From contig CAWIVS010000015.1 of assembly GCA_963839685.1 (NCBI GenBank), positions 60,297 to 124,296 on the forward strand: a stretch of DNA of 64,000 bases, in the 5' to 3' direction. The position numbers and the translations under genes were made by a program. Origin of the DNA: CADEED01 sp963839685. GTDB lineage: Bacteria; Pseudomonadota; Gammaproteobacteria; Steroidobacterales; Steroidobacteraceae. A model generated the notes under the pieces. That model searched no databases. It saw only the letters and a list, made by a program, of their open reading frames with translations, and was not told the DNA's origin. Positions 1 to 8,253 of the stretch are shown one piece after another. Numbering within the stretch: position 1 is the stretch's first letter; each line of letters opens with the position of its first letter.

Positions 1-2
1 TG

Positions 3-155
3 CGGGACGGTGCCCGGCTGACGCCACTCATGGGTTTCGCGCTGGCCTGCGTCGTGCTCGTGATCTACACGCATCGCGGCAACCTGCGCCGCATGCGTGA
101 TGGCAGTGAGCCGCGTGCCCGCAAGTTATGGCTGTTCGGGCGCGCGCGCCAGTGA
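3..155 (+). CDS. plsY: Glycerol-3-phosphate acyltransferase PlsY, C-terminal end
   Basis: Only the last 50 residues are in the window. A hydrophobic helix (FALACVVLVIYTHRGN) is followed by a basic tail with the HRGNLRRMRDGSE pattern typical of the PlsY C-terminus. PlsY is an inner-membrane enzyme that transfers an acyl group from acyl-phosphate to glycerol-3-phosphate, the first step of phospholipid synthesis. Its TGA stop overlaps a GTG start of birA (GTGA), so the two genes are probably translationally coupled. The identification rests on a short tail and the usual gene neighbourhood. Confidence 0.7.
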   Translation, partial: RDGARLTPLMGFALACVVLVIYTHRGNLRRMRDGSEPRARKLWLFGRARQ

Positions 156-1167
156 CCTCCGCGCCCGCAGAAAGGCCGCTCCCGCAACGCGTGTTCCAGC
201 GGCTGGACGATCGTTCCTTCCAGTCCGGTGAAGCACTCGCCGCGGACCTCGACGTCACGCGCGCCGCCGTCTGGAAGGCGGTCGAGCAATTGCGCGAGCT
301 CGGTGTCGCGCTCGATGCGCAATCCAGCAAGGGCTACCGCCTGGCCGCCGGGTGTGAGCGCGCTGGCGCCGGAACGCATCGAGGCGTTGCTGGCGGCAGG
401 TGTGCGCGAGCGCATCGAGTCGCTGCTGGTCGAGTGGACGCTCGAGTCGACCAACACCCGGCTGCTCGAATCGCTGCCGCCACGCGCCGGGATGGCCGCG
501 GTGGTGCTGGCGGAACACCAGACCGACGGCCGCGGCCGCCGCGGCCGCGCGTGGATCGCTCCGCCCGGCGGCGCGATCTGCCTGTCGCTGGCCTGGACGA
601 TACCCGGACCTGCCGGCCGATCTTTCCGCCCTGAGCCTGGTGGTGGGAGTCGCCGCCGTGAATGCCCTGGCCAGTCTCGGCGTCACCGGCGTGCGCCTCA
701 AGTGGCCGAACGATCTGGTCACGGCGGACGGAAAACTGGGCGGCATCCTGCTCGAAATGCGCGCCGAAGCCGCGGGGCCGGTGCACCTGGTGGTCGGCCT
801 GGGCCTGAACGTGATGCTGGATGAGGCCGCGCGCGCCGCCGTCGCTGCGACGGGCAGCGCTGCCGATGACATGCGCGCGCAGCGCGCCCCGGTCCCGGTC
901 CCGGACCGCAATGCCATCGTCGCGGCGTTGCTGGCGCAGCTGGTGCCGGCGCTGGAAGAGTTTCCGCGCACCGGGCTCACGCCGCACCTGGCGGGCTGGG
1001 GAGCCAGCGACGCGCTGCAGGATCAGGAAGTACGGGTGGAGAACCAGGGCGAAATCACGCGCGGCATGGCACGCGGCGTCGATACCCACGGCGCCTTGCT
1101 GGTGGAAACGCCGGACGGCGTGCGCCGCTTCATATCCGGCGAGGTCACGGTACGAGTCGATCGATGA
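152..1167 (+). CDS. birA: Biotin--[acetyl-CoA-carboxylase] ligase / biotin repressor BirA (two frame breaks)
   Basis: This enzyme makes biotinyl-AMP and biotinylates acetyl-CoA carboxylase. An N-terminal winged helix (LAADLDVTRAAVWKAV) suggests it also acts as a biotin-responsive repressor. The catalytic part shows the GRGRRGR adenylate loop, KWPNDLV, KLGGILLEM and VVGLGLNV, then a C-terminal SH3-like domain. The protein is readable only across three frames, with breaks near 350 (a GGG run after GYRLAA) and near 601 (before PDLPADLSALS). Because birA is normally essential and every domain is intact, sequencing indels are the likely cause. GTG at 152 is preferred as start because it overlaps the plsY stop; an in-frame ATG lies at 128. 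The gene ends in an ATGA overlap with coaX. Confidence 0.9.
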
Positions 1168-1926
1168 CCACCTTGTTAGTCGACGTCGGCAACACGCGCG
1201 TCAAGTGGGCGTTGCTGCGCGGTGCGCGCCTGTCACGCATGCAGGCGCGTGCGCACGCGCGCCGTGCCGCGGTGTTGCGTGCGGTCGTAGAGGCGGCGCC
1301 GCGCGACGTGGAACGCGTGATCGCGGTGTGCGTGGCGGGCGCCACGCTGGAACGTGCGCTCGGCGCCGCGGTGCGCCGCCGCTTCGGCGTGCGCGTCGAG
1401 TTCGTGCGCTCCGCGCGCCACACCGCGGGCGTGCGCAACGGATATCGCGACACCTGGCGGCTCGGTGCCGATCGGTGGGTGGGCGTCATCGCTGCGCATG
1501 ACGCTGGCGCGTGGCCGGCCCGCATTGATCGCCAACATTGGTACGGCATTGACACTCGACGCCGTCAACCGCAAAGGCCAGCACCTGGGCGGGGCCATTG
1601 CGCCCGGCCCGGCCACGATGACCGCCAGCCTGCTCGCCGGGACCCATGGAATTCGCCGCCGCGCGCGTGGCGCGGGTGGCAGGGCGCCAGGCTCGCACCC
1701 CCTGTTTGCGCGCGACACCGCGCGCGCGCTCGACAGCGGGGCCAATCACGCCGCCGCGGCACTCATCGACCGCGCCGTACAGACCGCCAGGTCCGCGCTC
1801 GGCGCGCGGCCGCTGCTGATCCTGACCGGTGGGGCCGGGCAACAGCTGCGGAGCTATATAAAGAGTCCGGTGCGCGTGGTTCCGGACCTGGTGCTGCGCG
1901 GCCTCGCAGTCCTCGCGCGCGGATAG
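1164..1926 (+). CDS. coaX: Type III pantothenate kinase CoaX (one frame break)
   Basis: CoaX phosphorylates pantothenate, the first committed step of coenzyme A synthesis. The N-terminus carries the ASKHA phosphate loop (LLVDVGNTRVKWALL). The second half has the nucleotide-site signature NIGTALTLDAV, then GGAIAPGPATM and the LTGGAG motif near the C-terminus. The frame changes near 1500 between GVIAAH and GRPALIANIGTALT; both halves are well conserved, so an indel error is more likely than inactivation. The birA-coaX overlap is a common proteobacterial arrangement. A SPOR-domain gene follows after about 30 bases. Confidence 0.9.
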
Positions 1927-1957
1927 CCGCGGGCCTTTTGCTACACTCGCCACTCGC

Positions 1958-2587
1958 GTGCGTGTCGCCCTCTTCCTGCTGCTGTTGGTCAATCTCGCGT
2001 TCTTCGCGTGGGCGCAGTGGCTCGCGCCCACGGAAGCGCAACTCCCCGTTTCACCCAAAGTGGATGCGCCGCGCCTGCAGCTCGCGAGCGAGGCGCCACC
2101 GGTCGCCGCCGATGGCAGCTGCGTCACGGTAGGTCCGTTCGCCACCACCGAACTGGCGGCGCGCGCGCGCCAGACACTGACCGACAGCGGCTATCCCTCG
2201 GTGCCACGCGAACAGGCCGGCAGCGTGCCCGATGGCTACTGGGTATATCTCGAGAGCCCGTCCACCGAATCCGCCGAACGGCGCCTGATCGACCGATTAC
2301 GTCGCGGCGGCATCGACGAAGCCCAGCCGCTCGGTGACGCCGGCGCGCGCAAGATCTCGCTCGGCCTGTTCCAGGACGAGACGCGCGCCTTCTCGCAATC
2401 GGAACGCGTCGCGAAGCTTGGCCTGTTGCCGCAGATCGTCGCGCGCCAAAGAGCCAGCACCGCCATCTGGCTGGACCTCACGCTCAAGTCCGGCGCGCCG
2501 CCGCTCGAAGGCGAGAAATTCCACGCGGGCGACGCCGAGCTGGAATTCCGGCCCTGCCCGTTGCCGCCAGCCGCACCCGATAGTTAG
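1958..2587 (+). CDS. SPOR-domain membrane protein
   Basis: A 209-residue protein starting at GTG. It has an N-terminal membrane anchor (VALFLLLLVNLAFFAWAQW), a short linker, and a SPOR-like region at about residues 50-110 (CVTVGPFATTELAARARQ, then DGYWVYLES). SPOR domains bind denuded peptidoglycan at division sites. Here the topology (cytoplasmic N-terminus, single membrane pass, periplasmic SPOR) supports an envelope role. The gene directly follows coaX and is probably co-transcribed. The C-terminal 80 residues are not recognised. Function beyond septal-wall binding is inference. Confidence 0.75.
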   Translation: MRVALFLLLLVNLAFFAWAQWLAPTEAQLPVSPKVDAPRLQLASEAPPVAADGSCVTVGPFATTELAARARQTLTDSGYPSVPREQAGSVPDGYWVYLESPSTESAERRLIDRLRRGGIDEAQPLGDAGARKISLGLFQDETRAFSQSERVAKLGLLPQIVARQRASTAIWLDLTLKSGAPPLEGEKFHAGDAELEFRPCPLPPAAPDS

Positions 2588-2807
2588 TCGCTGGGCGGCT
2601 TCCGGGTGCACGCACCAGCGGCGTGCAGCGCGCCGCCAACTGCACGTCCGTGAAGCAGGCGCGCCGGGCGACGCGCCTGCGACCTCCAATCCCGCCGCAT
2701 TCATCGGTGCGTAAAAAGATTTCACCGTTTCGATGTGATCGCATTCTCCTTTCCGCACGAGTTCGCCTGTTAAGGTCGGACGCAAATAGTTTTGGGAGTT
2801 CAGTGTG

Positions 2808-3620
2808 ATGACCAGACCCGCACGACATTTCCTGCTCGCGTCCGATTTTGACCAGACGCTGAGCTTCAACGACTCGGGCTACGAGCTCAGCGACTTGCTA
2901 GGTGTCACCGGCTTCGAGCACAAGGTGGCCGGGCTCGCGCACAGCCACCTGGTGCAGCAGGGTGGTGAACTCGCCTATCTGATTCGCCACGATCCGGAAT
3001 TCCGCGGCGTGCGGCGGGAGCACCTCGTCGAAGCGGGGCGCCGCGTTCGCCTGAAGGGTGGGCTGCGCTCCTTCGTGGAGTTCCTGGAACGCGGCGTCGA
3101 CGGCAACCAGTTCGCGTTCTACGTGGTGTCGGCCGCGCCGCGCGAAGTGGTGGTGTCGGCGCTCGACGGCATCGTGCCGCCCGAACACATCTACGGCACC
3201 GAGTTCGACTTCGACCCGCATTCCGGCGAAGTGCGCTCGATCAACCGCGTGCGCGCCGGCTACGGCAAGGTGGCGGTACTCGAAGAGCTCGGGCAACGCC
3301 TCGGCATCACGCCGGATCGCATGATCTACGTGGGCGACGGCAGCTCCGACATCCACGTGATGTTGCACGTCAACAATGGCGACGGCTTCACGATCGCGGT
3401 ATCCGAGAATCGTCAGCTTGCGCGCATCGCGCGCAGCACCGTGCTCAGCGATCACGCCGGCAGCGTGTTGGTGCCGGTGCTCGACCAGGTGCTGGGATTA
3501 CGCGGCCCCGAAATCCGCGCGCACCTGGAGTCGACCGGTCTCATGCTCGACGAGTGGCAACGCGCGCGTACCGATCGCGTACAGATCCGCGAACTCGTGC
3601 CGCTTGCGGTGGCTGGATGA
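2808..3620 (+). CDS. HAD-family phosphatase (HAD-IB / MtnX-like)
   Basis: A 270-residue cytoplasmic hydrolase. HAD motif I is ASDFDQTLS, with the nucleophile and acid aspartates. Motif II is in YVVSAAP and motif IV is YVGDGSSDIHVM. The spacing and the cap region between motifs I and II match subclass IB phosphatases such as MtnX and SerB relatives; the substrate cannot be told from sequence. ATG at 2808 is preferred because GGGAG at 2794-2798 is well spaced; a GTG lies one codon earlier. The upstream 217-base gap (2588-2804) holds no gene and probably carries the promoter. The next gene starts nine bases downstream. Confidence 0.8.
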   Translation: MTRPARHFLLASDFDQTLSFNDSGYELSDLLGVTGFEHKVAGLAHSHLVQQGGELAYLIRHDPEFRGVRREHLVEAGRRVRLKGGLRSFVEFLERGVDGNQFAFYVVSAAPREVVVSALDGIVPPEHIYGTEFDFDPHSGEVRSINRVRAGYGKVAVLEELGQRLGITPDRMIYVGDGSSDIHVMLHVNNGDGFTIAVSENRQLARIARSTVLSDHAGSVLVPVLDQVLGLRGPEIRAHLESTGLMLDEWQRARTDRVQIRELVPLAVAG

Positions 3621-3629
3621 CGCCGCGCC

Positions 3630-3995
3630 ATGACTGACATCCTGGGTTGGGTCGCGACCACGCTGTTCGTCGGCTCGTATTTCTTCAGGCGCCCGGCATT
3701 GCTGCGGGCCGTGCAAATGGCCGGCGCGGCGTTGTGGATCGTCTACGGCGCCATGATCGGTGCGATCCCGGTGGTGGTTGCCAACTGCCTGGTATTCACC
3801 GCCGCAGCCTGGACATTGGTCCAGCGCGCGATCGCCGCAGACGTCGGCCACATGATCTCATTTCCAGCCTCCGGCCGGGGCTCCGGATGGCGAAAATCCG
3901 GACCTCGGAATAGCGCCATGCGCCTCGCGCCCTTAGAATTCCCGCGCGGTCCAGGCCGGCTTAGCTCAGTTGCTGCGACTCTGCGGTGTCGATAG
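3630..3995 (+). CDS. Small YgjV-like inner-membrane protein with an anomalous C-terminus
   Basis: The first 75 residues form two or three membrane segments (ILGWVATTLFVGSYFF, then VQMAGAALWIVYGAMIGAI and ANCLVFTAAAWTLVQ), resembling the small YgjV/SWEET-like membrane proteins. From about residue 76 the reading frame runs through low-complexity sequence, through what looks like the promoter of a tRNA-Thr gene and into the 18-nt tRNA fragment at 3955. The original stop has therefore probably been lost or hidden by an indel. Treat the first 75-80 residues as real and the rest as doubtful. Confidence 0.55.
   Translation: MTDILGWVATTLFVGSYFFRRPALLRAVQMAGAALWIVYGAMIGAIPVVVANCLVFTAAAWTLVQRAIAADVGHMISFPASGRGSGWRKSGPRNSAMRLAPLEFPRGPGRLSSVAATLRCR
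3934..3939 (+). promoter_or_regulatory. -10 element of the disrupted tRNA-Thr locus
   Basis: TAGAAT lies 15 bases before the tRNA-Thr 5' fragment, a normal spacing for a tRNA promoter. No good -35 box is visible at 17 bases upstream. It suggests that the tRNA originally started at 3955. Confidence 0.4.
3955..3972 (+). repeat. 18-nt 5' fragment of tRNA-Thr(UGU)
   Basis: These 18 bases are identical to the first 18 bases of the complete tRNA-Thr at 8070-8145 (acceptor strand, D-stem and start of the D-loop). The match stops abruptly at 3973. The fragment and the intact gene form a direct repeat around a 4.1-kb accessory segment. Confidence 0.85.
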
Positions 3996-5172
3996 GGGGT
4001 TGTGGGCGAGGCATTCGTGGATCGGAGTCCCAGTCAGCAAACTCCCAGCGGTACGACGACATGGCAGTCAGCCAAGCTCGCATGGCATCCGACATCGCTG
4101 CTGCGGCATCGCATTTGTGAATCGTATTGAACGTCGGGCCCGGGACAGGCGGAGCGCACACACGTGGGGGCGCAGGCTCGCGGCTCGCCAACTGTCGCAA
4201 CGCTGCCGAGGCCTTCCGTTGGAGATAGGCCTCTCGGGCTTCCTGCTCGGTCGAAGAGGGCGCCAACAACAGGGGTCCGTGCACCATGCGGCGAAAGGCC
4301 ACGTGCGTGGTCAGCCGAAAAAAATCTGCGGATCGAAGGGCCGCGCGCGCAGCGCGCAGCACAGTGCGGATCGGTGCGCGCGCCTCCGCGAAATAATGCG
4401 CCTGCGAGATCCTCGAGTCTGCATCCGTCATCGATGGAGCCGCCGGACGTCCGAGCCGCTCAGTGTGATAGTCGTAGATTTCCCGCCAGCTCGACTGCGG
4501 CGTATCGACGAGGTTGCGCACACCCGTGGGTTGTGTGTCTTTGAGCATTCCGCATATCGCCTGAATCACTGCATGGATCGAGACTGCGTTCGATGGAATA
4601 TCGCCGCCGAATGGCAACGAGAACGACGGATCGGACGTCCTCGACAGGACGTCGAACGAGAGCTGCTGAGAAGGGCCATACACGTGACCCAGACGCGCAA
4701 TGTAGTGCCGTATTCCGCGCTCTGAGAAAGAACGCGCTGCAACCTTCTCCGAGCGGAGTTTCTCGATTCCGTATTCAATGGTGGGTCGAGGCCGCTCGAA
4801 AGAATTCGTGCGCGGGTCCACGCAGGATCCGTAGACAGCAACGCTGCTGAAGTGCACGGCTACGCGCATCCCAGGGTGCCCGGCGATATTGCGAAGAATC
4901 GCATCACTGTCACGACGGGCGCTGCGCGGCCAACCCTGGGGTAGAGCACAGTTGATGACTGCATCGCACCCCGCCAGCATGCGGCGGCTCGATTCAGCAT
5001 CTGTGACCGACCCGATGCGGACCTCCGCGTTCACCGGTCCAAGGATCTTGGCCGCAAGATCATTCCGCACGATCGCGACAACATCGAACTCACCGCTCGA
5101 TCCAAGGCTCGCGACCAAAGCCGAACCCACACGTCCGGCTGCGCCGGTTACCGCAACACGAATTCGACTCAT
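3961..5172 (-). CDS. NAD-dependent epimerase/dehydratase (extended SDR)
   Basis: A 403-residue extended short-chain dehydrogenase. The Rossmann motif VTGAAGRVGSALVAS is at the N-terminus, INCALP follows, and the SSVAVYG...YGIEK region gives the Ser-Tyr-x-x-x-Lys active site. It probably acts on a nucleotide sugar or similar diol. ATG at 5172 is chosen because it overlaps the TGA of the upstream oxidoreductase (ATGA). The C-terminal 150 residues are not typical of the family. The last codons, including the TAA stop, are read antisense through the tRNA-Thr fragment at 3955-3972, so the tail was probably created by the insertion. It likely forms an operon with the oxidoreductase. Confidence 0.75.
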   Translation of the reverse strand: MSRIRVAVTGAAGRVGSALVASLGSSGEFDVVAIVRNDLAAKILGPVNAEVRIGSVTDAESSRRMLAGCDAVINCALPQGWPRSARRDSDAILRNIAGHPGMRVAVHFSSVAVYGSCVDPRTNSFERPRPTIEYGIEKLRSEKVAARSFSERGIRHYIARLGHVYGPSQQLSFDVLSRTSDPSFSLPFGGDIPSNAVSIHAVIQAICGMLKDTQPTGVRNLVDTPQSSWREIYDYHTERLGRPAAPSMTDADSRISQAHYFAEARAPIRTVLRAARAALRSADFFRLTTHVAFRRMVHGPLLLAPSSTEQEAREAYLQRKASAALRQLASREPAPPRVCAPPVPGPTFNTIHKCDAAAAMSDAMRAWLTAMSSYRWEFADWDSDPRMPRPQPPIDTAESQQLS

Positions 5173-6182
5173 ACCGCTCTCCCGAATCCCTTGCTGTAGG
5201 CTGCTTCGATGAAGCGGGTGCTGAGCAGTGCGGACGAAGCATGTACGAGCGATGGCTTGCGAGAACGGCACTGTTCAAGAAACGCCTGCCATTCCCGGAA
5301 GAACGCTTGATAGAGGTTCGTCACGCCGGTCCCGCGGTCGAGCCGACAGACGACCTTATCGTTTCGGTCGAGAACGTCCACCACCGCTTCGGGGCCGGCG
5401 CCGAATCGAATTGTGGCGTGCTCACAGCAGATGACCACGCCAGGATGGACGTCCCGGATCTTGCTGATGATGAGATGCAAGGGAATGCTCTCGTTCGCTC
5501 CAGCGCACCTGATCTGCGATACGGTGCGGGCTTCGAGATCGATCCCGTCGGCTGTGACGAAGCTTGCCTCGAGGTTCTCGAAAGCTTCGACATCGAGAAC
5601 CTGAAACACCTGATCGACCAGGTGAGAGCCCGTCTCGATCAGTACGCCACCGCCGGACGCAACGGGGTCGGATTGATACCAGTTATCTTCGCGCCCAGTC
5701 TTGCCCGACCGCGCAGCTTCGGCAGCCCAGACTTCGCGAACTGCGCCAAATACCCGCGCTTCGAGCGCAAGGCGGGCTATGTTCGTGGATCGATAGAAAC
5801 GGCGCATGAGCCCGACGCCGACCTCGACGTTCGCGCGCTCCGCCTCCCGCACAAGCGCGACGTGGTCGTCTGCTGAAACAGCAACCGGCTTCTCTACGAA
5901 TGCGTGCCAACGGCGGTCGAAGATGTGAGCCAACGATTCACGTCGTCGCCCCACTGGAATGGCCACGAGAACGGCGTCGACGGGCGGGCAGTCCTGAAGC
6001 TTGTCGAACGCCTGCGGCACCTTCCAGCTCTTGGCCGTTGCGGTTGCCCGCTCGCGAGCCTGATCGCAGAGCCAAGCGATGCGAACGCCTGGCATCTGCC
6101 TGAGCACTGGGATGTGCAAACCATTGGAGATGCGGCCAGCGCCGAGAATACCGATGCTGAAGACATCAGAGGTAGACTTCAT
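5169..6182 (-). CDS. Gfo/Idh/MocA-family oxidoreductase
   Basis: A 337-residue NAD(P)-dependent dehydrogenase. The dinucleotide fold is IGILGAGRISNGLHIP. The family lysine motif is FVEKPVAVS. A conserved histidine follows in ETGSHLVDQVF, where the family usually has GG-x-x-x-D-x-G-x-H. Such enzymes oxidise or epimerise sugar or cyclitol hydroxyls. Together with the overlapping epimerase and the nearby glycosyltransferase it suggests modification of a cell-surface sugar. Codon and base composition look less GC-biased than the flanking core genes, consistent with transfer. Confidence 0.8.
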   Translation of the reverse strand: MKSTSDVFSIGILGAGRISNGLHIPVLRQMPGVRIAWLCDQARERATATAKSWKVPQAFDKLQDCPPVDAVLVAIPVGRRRESLAHIFDRRWHAFVEKPVAVSADDHVALVREAERANVEVGVGLMRRFYRSTNIARLALEARVFGAVREVWAAEAARSGKTGREDNWYQSDPVASGGGVLIETGSHLVDQVFQVLDVEAFENLEASFVTADGIDLEARTVSQIRCAGANESIPLHLIISKIRDVHPGVVICCEHATIRFGAGPEAVVDVLDRNDKVVCRLDRGTGVTNLYQAFFREWQAFLEQCRSRKPSLVHASSALLSTRFIEAAYSKGFGRAV

Positions 6183-6526
6183 GGAGGTTCCTTGCTCATC
6201 ATTTGAGTGCCTTCAATTCCCGACCAGCGTGCTTGGACTCACTCCAGCGAGCTTCGATTCTTTGCAACTTTCTGCGTGCATTCAATCGTGGCTAGCCTGG
6301 TGCAAGCCCCTGGCTCGTGAACGAATGCGCATGCATGGTACGGGGACAGCCCATCCAACGTTCATGCACACTCCTAGTTTCTGCCAGTTTGGTTATCGAA
6401 AACGAGCAAGTTGCGTACCACGCAAACGGCAGGCGAATGCCGCGGAGTCGCAATTACAACGCCCCGTTGTAGAAATTGCGCTGCCACCTCGACCTACAGG
6501 TCGGCGCCGAGCTGCAGACGTTGGCT
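6183..6526. other. Gene-free stretch upstream of the oxidoreductase
   Basis: No coding region is supported. A short inverted repeat (ACAACG / CGTTGT, 6456-6470) lies beyond the 3' end of the glycosyltransferase but lacks a clear T-tract. The promoter for the oxidoreductase-epimerase pair is presumably here. Confidence 0.4.
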
Positions 6527-7747
6527 TCACGCATGGCGGGCTCCTTGCTTCGGCGCGAAGAGATCTGCGTAACCCTCCACCATCGCGCTCCACGAGAAAT
6601 CGTGCTGCACCCGGCGCAGTGCTGCTGCGCCCATGCGTCGACGGAATTCCTGGTCGCGCGCGAGCGTCTGCAGCAAAACCGGAAGCCGGCCGCTCAGCTC
6701 CTCCGCATCGAGAAGGAAGCCTTCCTCGCCGTCGTTGATCATCTCCGCGGCTCCGCCGGGACGCGTGAGGATGACCGGGACGCGCATCGCCATGGCCTCG
6801 AGCGCAGCGTTCGAGAATCTCTCGATGAACGGCGAAGGCAGCACGAATACATCCATCATCCCGAGCAAGGGACGGACGTCCGTCTGCGCACCATCGAACG
6901 TCACGTGTCGCGACACGCCGAGAGCGGCCGCGCGTTCTTCGAGTGCTTGGCGCATCGCGCCGTCGCCCACGATGAGCAAGTGAGCATCCGTGCCCGCGGC
7001 TCTAACCTCCGCCAGTGCATCGAGCAGCGGGATCTGGTTTTTCTCCGGCGCCAGGCGGCCGACCGTACCGACGATGATCGAGTCTTGACCGATGCCCAGT
7101 CGGGCGCGTTGCTCGACGGTCTGGATAGGCTGCGCGCACGAGAGAACCGGTCCAGGTCGACGCCGTTGTGGATCACGCAAGAGCGAGCACGCATCGAACT
7201 CGAGTCCGACAGCCACAGACTTCGCTGCAGCTCGCAGTCGTAGACGGTCCAGTCGAGCGAAAGAGGGTTGTGAGCCCTCACTCCAGCGAGGGTGACCAAG
7301 CCTTCCAGGAGTTCTCCGGTCCGCTCTGGCGGCCAACTGCTCGCCTGGTCGTGAGCGCAGCGAACACACCGGTCGGCAGGGGTCGAGATCGAGCAGGTCG
7401 GTGAGCATCTGCGAGCTGCTGATCACCGGCGTGCCGGTGTAGAAATCGCGTATGCGGCCGTCGACTCGCTCGACGTACCGGCGCGCAATTCTCCGGCTGA
7501 TCAGCCAGTAGTCGACGGAACCGAGGTAGTACGTCTGCTGCAGGACGTCCTCGGCCAAAACGACGTCGTCGGGCGCCACGTTCTGCGATCGCAGATACTC
7601 AGCGGCACCCTTGTGGTAGGGATGAATGAAAAGGGCGGTCACGAGCACCGCCCCTCCCTTGCGGGTTAGGCCGCGGTGCAACAACGCTGCGGGCAGCCAC
7701 CGGAGGGCGTCGGTTGTGACCACACACAAGGCGAAACGGAAACGCAA
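6527..7747 (-). CDS. Glycosyltransferase family 4 (GT-B), frame-broken
   Basis: The C-terminal half has the GT4 signature: VGTVGRLAPEKNQ, LIVGDGAMRQALE, a PSPFIERFSNAALEAMA acceptor/donor loop with the E-x7-E pattern, and VILTRPGGAAEMI. The middle (about 7140-7365) must be read in another frame, where VIHNGVDLDRF, another GT4 landmark, appears. So there are breaks near 7365 and 7140. The N-terminal end is uncertain: the only in-frame start is a TTG, and an upstream ATG at 7799 (MRH...) may be the real start if a further indel is present. Likely role: adding a sugar to a surface polysaccharide or glycolipid. Confidence 0.7.
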   Translation of the reverse strand: MRFRFALCVVTTDALRWLPAALLHRGLTRKGGAVLVTALFIHPYHKGAAEYLRSQNVAPDDVVLAEDVLQQTYYLGSVDYWLISRRIARRYVERVDGRIRDFYTGTPVISSSQMLTDLLDLDPCRPVCSLRSRPGEQLAARADRRTPGRLGHPRWSEGSQPSFARLDRLRLRAAAKSVAVGLEFDACSLLRDPQRRRPGPVLSCAQPIQTVEQRARLGIGQDSIIVGTVGRLAPEKNQIPLLDALAEVRAAGTDAHLLIVGDGAMRQALEERAAALGVSRHVTFDGAQTDVRPLLGMMDVFVLPSPFIERFSNAALEAMAMRVPVILTRPGGAAEMINDGEEGFLLDAEELSGRLPVLLQTLARDQEFRRRMGAAALRRVQHDFSWSAMVEGYADLFAPKQGARHA

Positions 7748-8069
7748 TCGACCGAAGTCATCCCGGCTGGCTTCAAGACAGAACAGCGCGATGTCGCATC
7801 AGTCCACGCCTTCTCAAATTGCGCGAGGCTCCCATGCGGCGGTACCAGCCGCGGCGCATGAGGCCACCGACAGAGAGTTCATAAGGTTTAAAGACGACCC
7901 GCTGTCACTCTCAACCACTGCTGGTCTTACTAGTCAGGGTGGAGATGGCGATGAAGCAGTTCAAGTGCAGGCTGCGCTAAACTCGCAGCCGGGTTTGCCG
8001 CCGCGCCTACTAGGTGCTGAATCGGGCGGGGTCGCAAGGAAGGCAAAACCCACGTAAGCTGTTGAAATT
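7748..8069. other. Stretch between glycosyltransferase and tRNA-Thr
   Basis: It may contain the true 5' end of the glycosyltransferase (up to about 7800). Otherwise no coding region is convincing. No strong promoter for the tRNA at 8070 was recognised. Confidence 0.35.
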
Positions 8070-8145
<76 letters not shown>

Positions 8146-8253
8146 GCTACCACGAATCGCGGTGAGTTTTGGCGGGTCGAGCGCACTGTGGTTTGCACCG
8201 TCGTGCTCGACACCGCCAATCACGGGCTACTACTGCATAGATACCGAGGCGTC

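Noticed and set aside
3630..3995. Full 121-codon reading of the YgjV-like gene as a genuine protein
   Set aside because: Its last 45 codons run through a tRNA promoter and into a tRNA fragment; only the membrane part is accepted.
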